Counted from the stretch's first letter, positions 1 to 10,798 are shown. The stretch: 64,000 nt of DNA from Criibacterium bergeronii (GCF_001693775.2 NZ_MBEW02000008.1:1-64000); one strand, 5' to 3'. The notes: generated from the sequence alone by a model not told the origin. Numbers and translations are program-made.

Positions 1-1371
1 AGGATCACCCCCGCGTGTGCGGGAAAAATTACAAAGGAGCTATTAATATGAATAATTTTACAGGATCACCCCCGCGTGTGCGGGAAAAATTGAAAATTAC
101 TTCTTAATTCAGCACCAAAACTAGGATCACCCCCGCGTGTGCGGGAAAAATACAATTCCAGTTGATGAAATGCTAGAAAGTACAGGATCACCCCCGCGTG
201 TGCGGGAAAAATCAAGGTACTCTTTTGTCTTGGCAGTGTGAAGCAGGATCACCCCCGCGTGTGCGGGAAAAATGAGTATAAAATACGTTTACCGTTTCCT
301 TTTCTAGGATCACCCCCGCGTGTGCGGGAAAAATGGATATAACTGGTCAAAGATTCCGCTTATACCAGGATCACCCCCGCGTGTGCGGGAAAAATTACAA
401 AGGAGCTATTAATATGAATAATTTTACAGGATCACCCCCGCGTGTGCGGGAAAAATTTGAGTTAGTCAATGGCTAGTTCGCTTCGCTCAGGATCACCCCC
501 GCGTGTGCGGGAAAAATCTATGTTTACTATATTTTTTTCAATATTCATTAGGATCACCCCCGCGTGTGCGGGAAAAATACTATCATTACTGGTTCAATTT
601 CAAGTGTCATAGGATCACCCCCGCGTGTGCGGGAAAAATTTGTTTTAAATATCGTTCTTGCAGTTCTGAATAGGATCACCCCCGCGTGTGCGGGAAAAAT
701 TCTCTTGTAATTTTAATTTCAACTGTTGGACTGGGATCACCCCCGCGTGTGCGGGAAAAATGGCAATTGATAAAACTTGATGATATTAAACCCGGGATCA
801 CCCCCGCGTGTGCGGGAAAAATCTTGCTGCTCTTTCACCGATTGACCATTCATCAGGATCACCCCCGCGTGTGCGGGAAAAACCAAAAGAACAGTTGGAA
901 GCTGTTGAATATTATGGGATCACCCCCGCGTGTGCGGGAAAAACATTTGAATTCGGATTTGATGGTATTCCTTTCGGGGATCACCCCCGCGTGTGCGGGA
1001 AAAACTTTAAAAGAGAGGTAAAGAAAATGAAAAAACAGGGATCACCCCCGCGTGTGCGGGAAAAACCGTATACGGAACTTTTGAAGAAGTATATATAGAG
1101 GATCACCCCCGCGTGTGCGGGAAAAACGTTATTTCGGGCTTTGGGGGCAAGGTAAAACAAGGATCACCCCCGCGTGTGCGGGAAAAACTGTTTTTTGAAT
1201 TCCACTTTGTACTCGCTTTTAGGATCACCCCCGCGTGTGCGGGAAAAACCAAAGCATATCACATGCAGGATTGTATTGATAAGGATCACCCCCGCGTGTG
1301 CGGGAAAAACTCAATTACATCATTTATTTCACTTTTAGCTTCAGGATCACCCCCGCGTGTGCGGGAAAAAC
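1..1371 (-). CRISPR. Type I-E CRISPR array, 23 repeats, open at left edge
   Basis: Twenty-three 28-nt repeats start at 2 and recur every 61 bp; the last ends at 1371. All 22 complete spacers are exactly 33 nt. Read on the minus strand the repeat begins GTTTTTCCCGCAC and ends CGGGGGTGATCC, with an internal CCCGC/GCGGG hairpin that Cas6e would cut. It matches the repeat I recall for the Streptococcus thermophilus type I-E (CRISPR4) locus, so transcription is assigned to the minus strand, away from cas2. Repeats are identical except at their first base: the nine nearest cas2 (856-1371) begin with G, the fourteen distal ones (2-822) with A. Spacers at 30-62 and 396-428 are identical. The array probably continues left of the window. 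Confidence 0.98.
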
Positions 1372-1440
1372 ACTAATAGATTCTTAATATTTAAGCATTC
1401 TTATTTAACTTTTTCTAAAAATTTATTTAATTTTTTAGAA
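1372..1440 (-). promoter_or_regulatory. CRISPR leader region overlapping the cas2 3' end
   Basis: The leader-proximal end of the array is inferred from the uniform consensus repeats next to cas2. Only 29 bp (1372-1400) lie between the last repeat and the cas2 stop codon, too little for a usual type I leader. The adjoining coding DNA is very AT-rich and holds a perfect 9-bp inverted repeat (TTCTAAAAA at 1413-1421, TTTTTAGAA at 1432-1440, 10-nt loop). No clear array promoter is visible, so the array may be transcribed by read-through from the cas operon or from a promoter inside cas2. Function is inferred from position only. Confidence 0.5.
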
Positions 1441-2312
1441 ATCTCAAAAGTAATTTTTGCGTCATCAATAGCTCTGTGTTTCTGTTTTTTATTTATACCA
1501 TAACTTTGCATTACTGTTTGTAGCTTATAATTTTCTAAAAACATTTTGTCTTTTTTTATATATTTGATAATGTCATGTCTATTGTTTTTAATTTCTTCAA
1601 TTCCATTTAGTTTTAATAAATGATTTAAAAATTTTAAATCAAAATCTATATTATATCCCACTAAATCATCTTGACCTAGATATTCTAAAAATTCGGTTAA
1701 AACTGAATTAATATTTTCCCCATATTCACAAAGTAAATTATCATCAATGCCTGTCAATTTTTTTATTTCTTCTGGAATTGCTTTGTTATATGCTATTAAT
1801 TTTTGAAATTCAGAAATTATTGTTCCATCTGTATAATCTACTTTTACAGCTCCTATTTCTATAATTGAATTTTTTGTATAGTCCAATCCGTCTGTTTCAA
1901 TATCTATAACCACATATGTCTTTCTTTGCTCTTTTTTTGCTACAGATTTGTTTTTATACTTAATCGCTTTTCTGAACTTGGCAGCTTTACTAAATCCATG
2001 CGAAATTTGTCCAATTGTTTCATTATTTTCTTGTGTTTTTGAAATCAAAATTAATGGTATACCGTCATAATCTACGACTTTTCTATCTGTATTTATTGTA
2101 TCAAAATTGTATCCGATTTCGTTATTACAGGAGTAGCACATGATTGCCTCTCCAGTTTTTACGCTATCAATAACTCTTTTCCATATTTGCTCTCGTACTT
2201 TTGAGTTAAAATTACCTACATAAACTCCTGTAGACAATTCTTGCATCCATTTGCTCAAATCCCCACGAAGTGATATCGGCACACTTTTTAGTGTAATTAC
2301 AGTAAATGGCAT
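1401..2312 (-). CDS. cas2: Cas2e fused to DEDDh (DnaQ-like) exonuclease
   Basis: This is the adaptation subunit of the type I-E system. Residues 1 to about 95 are Cas2e (starts MPFTVITLKSVP, with the RGDLSKWM segment typical of the I-E subfamily). A charged linker (about 96-130) leads to a DEDDh 3'-5' exonuclease domain, about 131-303. ExoI is D137 and E139 in VIDIETDG, ExoII is N221 and D225 in GYNIDFD, and ExoIII is H279 and D284 in HRAIDDA, so the catalytic set looks intact. Fusions of this type are known in other I-E systems, where the exonuclease trims prespacers before Cas1-Cas2 integrates them. The ATG follows the cas1 stop with no gap; an AAGGAAA site lies inside cas1. The 3' end probably doubles as CRISPR leader. 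Confidence 0.95.
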   Translation of the reverse strand: MPFTVITLKSVPISLRGDLSKWMQELSTGVYVGNFNSKVREQIWKRVIDSVKTGEAIMCYSCNNEIGYNFDTINTDRKVVDYDGIPLILISKTQENNETIGQISHGFSKAAKFRKAIKYKNKSVAKKEQRKTYVVIDIETDGLDYTKNSIIEIGAVKVDYTDGTIISEFQKLIAYNKAIPEEIKKLTGIDDNLLCEYGENINSVLTEFLEYLGQDDLVGYNIDFDLKFLNHLLKLNGIEEIKNNRHDIIKYIKKDKMFLENYKLQTVMQSYGINKKQKHRAIDDAKITFEISKKLNKFLEKVK

Positions 2313-3895
<1,583 letters not shown>

Positions 3896-3898
3896 TTT

Positions 3899-4639
3899 CT
3901 AATCTCCTAAGCTTGAAAATATATCGTGAGCTGTTTGCACATTTTTCTCTTTGAAAAATTCATTATTTACTTTAATATTTATAAAGCTTTCACCTCTATA
4001 CCCAAATTGTCTGTCTTTTTGAGAAAATGAAATTACTCTATCTTGTCTATATTTTATTTGTTTATTGTCTAATAAATGTGAGTCTACATAGGCTTGTAAA
4101 TCTACCTCTTTGCTTTTTATTTTCTTTTTTTGCCACTGTGATGCTAACCAATTTGTCGAATTAAGTATGTCTAATAAGTCTTTATTTTCTAATCCAAGTA
4201 TAAAATCGTAATTTATAGGGCATGAACGTCTACCTAGAAATTGCTGAAAATATGGTGATTTTAAAGCGGTTTCTATTTCTTCAACAAGCATATCTTCTCC
4301 ACTTAACGCTACTAAAAATATTGCATCTTCAAGGTAGTATCTATTTGTAACGTACGTTCTTTCAACTTCTTTTTCTACTGTTTTTTTATATTTTCTTGCT
4401 GTGTGATAATCTTTCATCAAGTTTCCCTGCTGGTCTACTCTAACTCCAAAGGAAAGATTATTTAGTTTTTCTATTTTTTCTGTTTCATATCTTTTGTATC
4501 CTAAGCTTGCTGATATCATACCAATTACTGCACTTTTTGATGGGTAAAAATCTGTCTGCCTTGTCTCAAATCTTGAGTTCGTACCCCATGACTGCAGGGG
4601 AGCTGCGAATTTCATTAAAATTGTTTTCAATTTTATCAC
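3899..4639 (-). CDS. cas5e: Cas5e Cascade subunit (GTG start)
   Basis: Cas5e (CasD) binds the 5' handle of the crRNA and anchors Cse1 and the Cas7 backbone. The 246-aa product opens with the family hallmark: a beta strand followed by APLQSWG, then RQTDFYPSKSAVIGM. The reading frame begins with GTG at 4639. The next ATG, at codon 9, would remove part of the first beta strand, so GTG is preferred, although no strong ribosome binding site precedes it. The start lies 4 bp after the cas7e stop, so translational coupling is likely. Confidence 0.93.
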   Translation of the reverse strand: MIKLKTILMKFAAPLQSWGTNSRFETRQTDFYPSKSAVIGMISASLGYKRYETEKIEKLNNLSFGVRVDQQGNLMKDYHTARKYKKTVEKEVERTYVTNRYYLEDAIFLVALSGEDMLVEEIETALKSPYFQQFLGRRSCPINYDFILGLENKDLLDILNSTNWLASQWQKKKIKSKEVDLQAYVDSHLLDNKQIKYRQDRVISFSQKDRQFGYRGESFINIKVNNEFFKEKNVQTAHDIFSSLGD

Positions 4640-4643
4640 CTGA

Positions 4644-5726
4644 TTACATTAGTTCATTTAGTGAAGTTCCTAAATCTTGTAATAATTCTGATAATGTATC
4701 TTTTTCTAGTAGTTCATTAAGTAACTCATTATCTTCTTTTTTGCTTAATTCTTCTAATGAAATGTAGAATGTTTTAAGTGGTTTGTTTACAAATTTTTCA
4801 GTTTTCTCATATTCTTTGCAAAGTTTTTTTATTGACTGTTCAATATAGCCTTCTGCTGATTTTACAGGTTTTTCAAAGGCACTGACTAAATTTACTGGTC
4901 TGTCATTTCTTATGCTGACTACTAATAATTGTGGTAGTGTTTGATTTGCAAATGTGTTAATTTTGCCTGTAGGCATTGAATTTACAAATGCTTCTACAAA
5001 TAATTTTAAACTATTTATTGTTGCAGTTTTATCTTTTAACTGTCCTTCTAAATCATGAACGGCTACATTCGCATATCTGTATAATGTTGATGAATTGAAT
5101 TCGATGTTTCCAAGCATCCCTGCTCCAGCACTTTCTTCAGGTGATAAATCATCTAATGCTGTATAAAAATCAAACTCATTTTCTATAGCGTGAGTGGATA
5201 TGCTGTGTGCTACTTGAGCTGATGCGTCTTCGTTTAAGGAGGCATCATCTGCTACCATTCTTCCAAATAAGGCTATGTCTATTGATGGATTGTTTTTTAA
5301 AATTTCTTGAAGTTGTTTTTTGTCCTTTTCTCCATTAATTGCGGCTTTTGCTAAATTTTGAGCCTGCACTTCTCCCATAAAAAATAATGCTTTAGCTTTT
5401 TGCTTGTTTGTCTTTACTCCTGCATTATTTATAACAGCATCTGCCATTTCCATAGCTTTTTCCATTGATATTTGGATGTCTAAAGCACAAATTTTATTTG
5501 CTACATATGTAACTATATCTAGCGTCCTTTTCCCTACGTTTTTAATTTCTCCATTTTCATTAAAGTAGTCCCTCATAGCTTTTTTCCATGACTGTGAGCT
5601 TACTCTAGCTCTTCTTACTCCGCCGTACATAGCTGTCTTTGGACTGCCTGTGTCATCTCTATTTATATTAGATGGTGGTAATGTCTGTATTGCATGGATA
5701 TCTAGGTATAATCTATTATTATTCAT
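4644..5726 (-). CDS. cas7e: Cas7e Cascade backbone
   Basis: Cas7e (CasC, Cse4) polymerises along the crRNA spacer to form the Cascade backbone and cuts nothing itself. The 360-aa protein has the signature N-terminus YLDIHAIQTLPPSNINRDD followed by GSPKTAMYGGVRRARVSSQ, typical of the I-E Cas7 RRM-fold subunit that recognises crRNA bases. The ATG overlaps the cse2 stop by 8 bp and follows AAAGGAG. It is the central gene of the operon. Nothing in the sequence suggests damage. Confidence 0.97.
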   Translation of the reverse strand: MNNNRLYLDIHAIQTLPPSNINRDDTGSPKTAMYGGVRRARVSSQSWKKAMRDYFNENGEIKNVGKRTLDIVTYVANKICALDIQISMEKAMEMADAVINNAGVKTNKQKAKALFFMGEVQAQNLAKAAINGEKDKKQLQEILKNNPSIDIALFGRMVADDASLNEDASAQVAHSISTHAIENEFDFYTALDDLSPEESAGAGMLGNIEFNSSTLYRYANVAVHDLEGQLKDKTATINSLKLFVEAFVNSMPTGKINTFANQTLPQLLVVSIRNDRPVNLVSAFEKPVKSAEGYIEQSIKKLCKEYEKTEKFVNKPLKTFYISLEELSKKEDNELLNELLEKDTLSELLQDLGTSLNELM

Positions 5727-6321
5727 TTTCTTGTTCTCCTTTTTCTGTTTTATTCATTTTATAATATTCTCTTGCCCAATTTAATCTTGTTTCTTTTTTA
5801 TAGCCAACTAAGAACCAGTACAAATCTTGTGCTAGTTTTGCGTAGTCTACCTTAGTTTCAGGTGCTTTAGATTTTAGTAGTTTCATCATATATCTTAAAT
5901 GGTTGCTTAGCTCTTCATAGGTATTGGCAACTAGCATTGCATTAAATCTTCTGTCTAATGCGTCTTGATTATCTGATGTTCTCATTTGTTTTAAGGAATA
6001 ACCTATGTTTTTATATTTGTTTTCTTGTGTCTGTGATAACACACTGTCTGTTTTCCCTTGTTGATGTAATGCGTATAGCTGTAGACTGCATAAGATTGCT
6101 TTTTCATAATTGCTTGGAGTTTTAGTATTACCTAAAAATTCTTCTGGTAAGTTTTCAAACAGTATTTGCCAAACTTCATTAGACTCTGTTATCGACTTAC
6201 CTACAGACTTACGCAATTTTGCTAAGTTAGCTTTCCCTGATAAATTTTCTGAAATGTAACTGCTACTTAGTTTACTTAAAATTGTACTTGTAATTTTGTA
6301 AACTTCATTTTCCTGCCCCAA
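5719..6321 (-). CDS. cse2: Cse2 (Cas11e) small Cascade subunit (TTG start)
   Basis: Cse2 (CasB, Cas11e) is the small helical subunit, two copies of which stabilise the R-loop on the belly of Cascade. The 200-aa product is lysine-rich and helical, and includes the conserved-looking segment ALDRRFNAMLVANTYEELSNHLRYM. It begins with TTG at 6321, directly after the cse1 stop. The ribosome binding site AGGAGGAG, six to seven bases upstream inside the end of cse1, decides this start. Sequence conservation in this family is low, so the call leans on gene order and length. Confidence 0.9.
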   Translation of the reverse strand: MGQENEVYKITSTILSKLSSSYISENLSGKANLAKLRKSVGKSITESNEVWQILFENLPEEFLGNTKTPSNYEKAILCSLQLYALHQQGKTDSVLSQTQENKYKNIGYSLKQMRTSDNQDALDRRFNAMLVANTYEELSNHLRYMMKLLKSKAPETKVDYAKLAQDLYWFLVGYKKETRLNWAREYYKMNKTEKGEQENE

Positions 6322-8013
6322 TTAACTCTCCTCCTCTACTATTAAATGTTTATTAATATTTGATAAAAATGCGTTATAAGCGGTAGCTATATTTTTAACT
6401 TTTCCATCTTTTTCTATGCCTCTAAAATCTCTTGTATTTCCACTTTCAAGTTGACTTTTAGCTTGATTGATGACTGAACTTTTTAATATTTTGTTCCATT
6501 GTTTTATTTTTATATTTGGGTCATCGTCTTTTTTTATGTTTGAAAGCCAAGTTTTAAAGCTTTCGTCTATAAGGAAATATATTCGCTCAATATTCGTCTC
6601 TACAAATCCCTTATCAGTTGAGTTTCTTATCTCTAAAATATCTTTGAGATAGTTTTTATAATAAAAATCTATTATAAGTTTTGTATTATCAACTACTTCG
6701 TTAATCCTAACTACCCAACTGTTCATATCTGCCAATACAGTGTTATTTACATTTATTTCATCTAAAATTTCGTCTACTGGCACCCACGATGTGGCATTTG
6801 CGTCATCTTCCATACTTGCTGCACAAATAGTCACATTTTGATTTCCAATTTCTTCTTCTATGGTATTTAGCCAATTGATTATACCAGGTTGTCGGATTTT
6901 ATTTGAAGGCGTTGCATCTTCAAATCCTGTAAGTAGTCCAAAATTTCTCCATACTGATTTATTCTTTTGGTGTTTTCTCGGGGTAAACTTATCCTTATTG
7001 TCGCCATCCTTATTATATTTCCACAAGGTCATTGGCTCTATAAAATTATCTTGATGGTTTATATTTGCCAGTTTCACTATTTTACAAGAAAAAATTGAAT
7101 TTTCAGTGATATCCTTATCAATATATGCCGCTCTTGACCACGCTGTATATAGTCCAGCCACATCAGATACATAACCGCCTTTAAGAAATTTTTTTATCAT
7201 TTCATTACTAGTTAGCTCCCAGCAAGGCTCTTGAATGTTTAAAAGATTGTTATTTTCTTCATTTAAGATGTAAAAATTTAATAAAAGAGTTTCAAAAAGA
7301 TTTTTACCTTTAAGATATATTCCTCCTAAGTCAAATAGCCAGCCTTTAGATGCAGTATATTTATCTTTGCCAAAAATAACTTTATCTGACAATCCAATGT
7401 AGTTTTGCAAATGTATTAGCCATCTTACCATTTGAGGATATGTCATTTTTTCTTTGTTGTTATCTAGCTCATATTTAGGCGAAAATAATGATATTTTATT
7501 TGCACTTTGAGATATACATCTATTAATATTTTTTCCTAATATTTCACTGCCTTCAGATTTGCTTATCTTATCTGATGTTATATCTTCGTTAACCACTTGA
7601 TAAAAAGGATATTTATCATCAAATAGATAAAATCTATCTCTCCATTTTTCCAAATAATCTTGTATTATATCAGGAAATTCTTTGCTCTCCCACAAGTCAA
7701 ACCATGTATCACAAAGCTTGTCTTTATAATCTTCTAAATCGTCCTCTCTAATTTTTTCTACTTGTTTAAACCTTTCATCTAATTTAAAAAAGGCATATTC
7801 TTCTCCATCAGCTGAAAATCTTGAAAAAACTGTGTGCAATACTGCAAGTAGTAACCTCAGGGTTGAAAAATCTTGCGTTTTTGTATCACCTGCCAAGTCA
7901 ATATATTTATGTGCATTTCTAAAAACTTCTTTTAGTGATACTTCCCTTGATTTTCCACTTTCATCAACCAAAATACTTATCCACGGCTCATCTAACAGGT
8001 TATATCTTCCCAT
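6322..8013 (-). CDS. cse1: Cse1 (Cas8e) large Cascade subunit
   Basis: Cse1 (CasA, Cas8e) recognises the PAM, opens target DNA and recruits Cas3. It has no nuclease activity of its own. The product, 563 aa from the chosen ATG, opens with YNLLDEPWISILVDESGKSR, a family hallmark, and has the usual length. An in-frame TTG lies two codons upstream at 8019, but the ATG at 8013 has GAGAGGAG at an ideal 7-nt distance and is preferred. The gene overlaps the end of cas3 by 14 bp and abuts cse2, which fits tight translational coupling of the Cascade genes. Confidence 0.95.
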   Translation of the reverse strand: MGRYNLLDEPWISILVDESGKSREVSLKEVFRNAHKYIDLAGDTKTQDFSTLRLLLAVLHTVFSRFSADGEEYAFFKLDERFKQVEKIREDDLEDYKDKLCDTWFDLWESKEFPDIIQDYLEKWRDRFYLFDDKYPFYQVVNEDITSDKISKSEGSEILGKNINRCISQSANKISLFSPKYELDNNKEKMTYPQMVRWLIHLQNYIGLSDKVIFGKDKYTASKGWLFDLGGIYLKGKNLFETLLLNFYILNEENNNLLNIQEPCWELTSNEMIKKFLKGGYVSDVAGLYTAWSRAAYIDKDITENSIFSCKIVKLANINHQDNFIEPMTLWKYNKDGDNKDKFTPRKHQKNKSVWRNFGLLTGFEDATPSNKIRQPGIINWLNTIEEEIGNQNVTICAASMEDDANATSWVPVDEILDEINVNNTVLADMNSWVVRINEVVDNTKLIIDFYYKNYLKDILEIRNSTDKGFVETNIERIYFLIDESFKTWLSNIKKDDDPNIKIKQWNKILKSSVINQAKSQLESGNTRDFRGIEKDGKVKNIATAYNAFLSNINKHLIVEEES

Positions 8014-10798
8014 TGTCAATCTCCTCTCTTAATACATACACTCCGTATTTGGTATCATATTTTAAAGTAACTCCGTTTATTTCAAATTTATTTTCCTCAT
8101 CAAATATTATACCTAGCTCACCTTTAAGCCATGTAGATTTTTCCCATTTAAGTAAATGGATTTTATAATAATTTTCCAGTAACTCTATAGTTTTGTCTAT
8201 ATTGTGCGGTAGTGAAAGTAATCTAGGCAATCTAAGTGTATTTTTAGCTATTTCTTTATCTATATTATAGTTGCCAATCTGATTAGATATATCTAATCCA
8301 TCTTCAAATATCCCATATCCAGTGCCCATTTTTTTTAGTGCAATTACTTCTATAGTCTGCTCTATATCTCTTACCTGTGCGAAGGCTTTTTCGTCAGTTT
8401 TATCTTTACTAGAATTATTCAACCAACCTACCAATGTTGATGATTGCAGACGCTTTTGCTTTAGGACTGGTGATTTTAACTTATAATCGTTAGCTCTTTT
8501 TTTCTTATAATCTATTTTTTCATTGTATTTTTGTTTTGAATTTTCATAAATGCTTTTTAAATTTTCGTCTAGTTCAAGTTCTTCATTTGAGTAAGTTTTT
8601 TGTATCAAGTCTGAAATGTCCATAGGTATATTAATTATTTTTGGCATAAAATACTGCGTCCTCATCAAAATATATTTGCCATAAACAGCCTCTGTGCCTT
8701 TTTCGTACTCATAATCATCATTTGTATCTAAAATGTATAAATTAGGGATTTTTAAACTTTTAGGTCTATCCTTCAAATCGTGTCTATGCAATCTCCCTAT
8801 CCTTTGGATTAGCAAGTCCATTGGTGCAATGTCGCTAATCATCACATCAAAATCAATATCTAATGACTGCTCTATTACCTGAGTACCTACGATTATTTTT
8901 TTGAATGCTCTATTATTTCCTACACCTTTACCAATGATTGACAATAGATTTTTTTCATTTTTTATCCTGTCTGTTGAGATAAAATTTGAATGTAAAAGCT
9001 CTACATTTTCCTCTCCAAGCTCTTGTTCTAAAAGTCTTGTCAAATCTTGAGCTTTTTTTACTGTGTTTACAATTATTCCTACTATACCTCCATCAAAGGT
9101 AAGCTCTTTTACTTTATCTATAAGCCTTGATGTATCTAAATGCAATATATTTATTTGTTTTGAGGTCTCATTTGTTTCTATAAAATCTCTTTCTTGTCTT
9201 ACAGCTTTACCGTCTGTATATGTAATTAGTGGGTATGATAGTGTACTTAAAGTTTGCTTTAATTGCTCAAAGGTATCACCTTTTATATCCGCTCCCTTAC
9301 CTTTAAGATATGATTTTATCATTTGAATTCTTTTTTCTTCCGGTAAGGTTGCTGAAAGTATAATCATAGGCACTTTATATGCTCCCATCCACTCTATTGC
9401 CTCTATCAAATACTGGCTCATATAAGCATCATAAGCGTGGACTTCGTCAATTATTACTACCTTTTTGCTAAATCCTAAATGCCTTAAAAATAGATGTTTT
9501 TGCTTTAATGCAACCATCAAAAAATAATCTACTGTGCCAACTACAAAATCGTCAATAGAGCTTGTGTTTTTGCCTGAAAACCATTGATTTACAATTATAT
9601 TTCCATCAGGTGAGTCTAAGTCTACATTTGATGCAAGGCTCATAAAATCATCATTTAGTGCAGCTTTTGAGTGAACTAATCTGATTTGTAAATTTTCTTT
9701 GCTCTCATTTTTTATGCTGTTAAGCCATGACAATATTCTTGGAAAAATGCCATCAGATGTCGCCTGCGTAGGCAGTCCAAAAAATATTCCACTTCTGCCC
9801 GTTTTTTCTGCTAATTGCTCTGACCCTATCAATGCGGCTTCAGTTTTTCCAACTCCCATAGGAGCTTCTAATATAAATATTCCCGGTTCTTCAGTTTCAT
9901 TTATTATTTTTGATAGTTTAGCTTGCACACTTCTAGGTGTAAAACCAAACCTTATTTTATATTTTTCTTTATAGTCTAAAGTATTTTCCAGTATACAATT
10001 ATATGACTTTCTCCAGCTTAAAAAACCCGTTTCTTTTCGTTTTTCTTTATCCTTTACTTCACTTTGTTCTATCGGTATAAGTGGAAAATAAGTTTCGTTA
10101 CTTGCTATCCAATCAGCCATTATAAGTAATCCTGTATATATTACTTGACCTATCTGATTTATTTTAGGTAAATTAGATACTTCATTAAACCCACTTATTT
10201 TCAGTGCCCAGTATAAAATTTCTTTTTGCTCATTTTTCCATCTGTTATGTATTTTCTTTTTTAATTCATTATCTATAGAGTTTAAAGGTATCTGATAAAG
10301 ATTGTCCTCATATGATGCTTGGTCTTTGTATGTTTTTGAATAATCAACCGGCTTGCCATGATGCGAGCCTATAATACAATTTATATCTTCGTTTATTCCC
10401 AAAATACTTAGTATGTACTCTCCTGCAACTGTATGATGTGAATATTTTGCAGATGCTGCCTTAAAATTTAATAAGTTTTTGAAATCATCATTTTCTAGTT
10501 TTTCAATCAAAACATTTAATATATCTTCATCAAAAAAATTCAACTTTTTTGTTTGAAATGCCGGAGTTGCTTTGGCTATGTCATGAACTGCTCCCAAAAA
10601 CACTGCCAGCTCTTTTGCTTTTCCTTTTGATTTTTCATCAAGTGAGTCGTCTAATATATTCCTTTGCCCATCGCTAAGCCAATGCTCATATAATAGTCCA
10701 ATCACATCTTTTGTATCTACTAAATGCTGATATAGTGGTAGCCAATAATATCCTGAGTCTTTAGTTTCTCTTTTAGCCCATAGAGCTTTTGAAAACAT
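8000..10798 (-). CDS. cas3: Cas3 HD nuclease-helicase
   Basis: Cas3 is the effector that Cascade recruits to nick, unwind and degrade target DNA. The 932-aa protein has an N-terminal HD nuclease (H25; H72-D73 in GAVHDIAKATPAFQ; HH at 121-122; HH at 146-147), then an SF2 helicase with Walker A APMGVGKTE (312-320), DEVH (451-454), SATLP (482-486), and later GTQVIEQSLDIDFD and QRIGRLHRH. A Cas3-type C-terminal domain follows. All key motifs look intact. It is the first gene of the cas operon, with GAGGGTG before the ATG, and overlaps cse1 by 14 bp. A candidate promoter lies within 85 bp upstream. Confidence 0.97.
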   Translation of the reverse strand: MFSKALWAKRETKDSGYYWLPLYQHLVDTKDVIGLLYEHWLSDGQRNILDDSLDEKSKGKAKELAVFLGAVHDIAKATPAFQTKKLNFFDEDILNVLIEKLENDDFKNLLNFKAASAKYSHHTVAGEYILSILGINEDINCIIGSHHGKPVDYSKTYKDQASYEDNLYQIPLNSIDNELKKKIHNRWKNEQKEILYWALKISGFNEVSNLPKINQIGQVIYTGLLIMADWIASNETYFPLIPIEQSEVKDKEKRKETGFLSWRKSYNCILENTLDYKEKYKIRFGFTPRSVQAKLSKIINETEEPGIFILEAPMGVGKTEAALIGSEQLAEKTGRSGIFFGLPTQATSDGIFPRILSWLNSIKNESKENLQIRLVHSKAALNDDFMSLASNVDLDSPDGNIIVNQWFSGKNTSSIDDFVVGTVDYFLMVALKQKHLFLRHLGFSKKVVIIDEVHAYDAYMSQYLIEAIEWMGAYKVPMIILSATLPEEKRIQMIKSYLKGKGADIKGDTFEQLKQTLSTLSYPLITYTDGKAVRQERDFIETNETSKQINILHLDTSRLIDKVKELTFDGGIVGIIVNTVKKAQDLTRLLEQELGEENVELLHSNFISTDRIKNEKNLLSIIGKGVGNNRAFKKIIVGTQVIEQSLDIDFDVMISDIAPMDLLIQRIGRLHRHDLKDRPKSLKIPNLYILDTNDDYEYEKGTEAVYGKYILMRTQYFMPKIINIPMDISDLIQKTYSNEELELDENLKSIYENSKQKYNEKIDYKKKRANDYKLKSPVLKQKRLQSSTLVGWLNNSSKDKTDEKAFAQVRDIEQTIEVIALKKMGTGYGIFEDGLDISNQIGNYNIDKEIAKNTLRLPRLLSLPHNIDKTIELLENYYKIHLLKWEKSTWLKGELGIIFDEENKFEINGVTLKYDTKYGVYVLREEIDNGKI

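Noticed and set aside
686-1376. Open frames across the CRISPR array encoding repeated SPPRVREK and ITPACAGK units
   Set aside because: These are translations of the 28-nt repeats and spacers in three frames. They lack ribosome binding sites and are a known annotation artefact.
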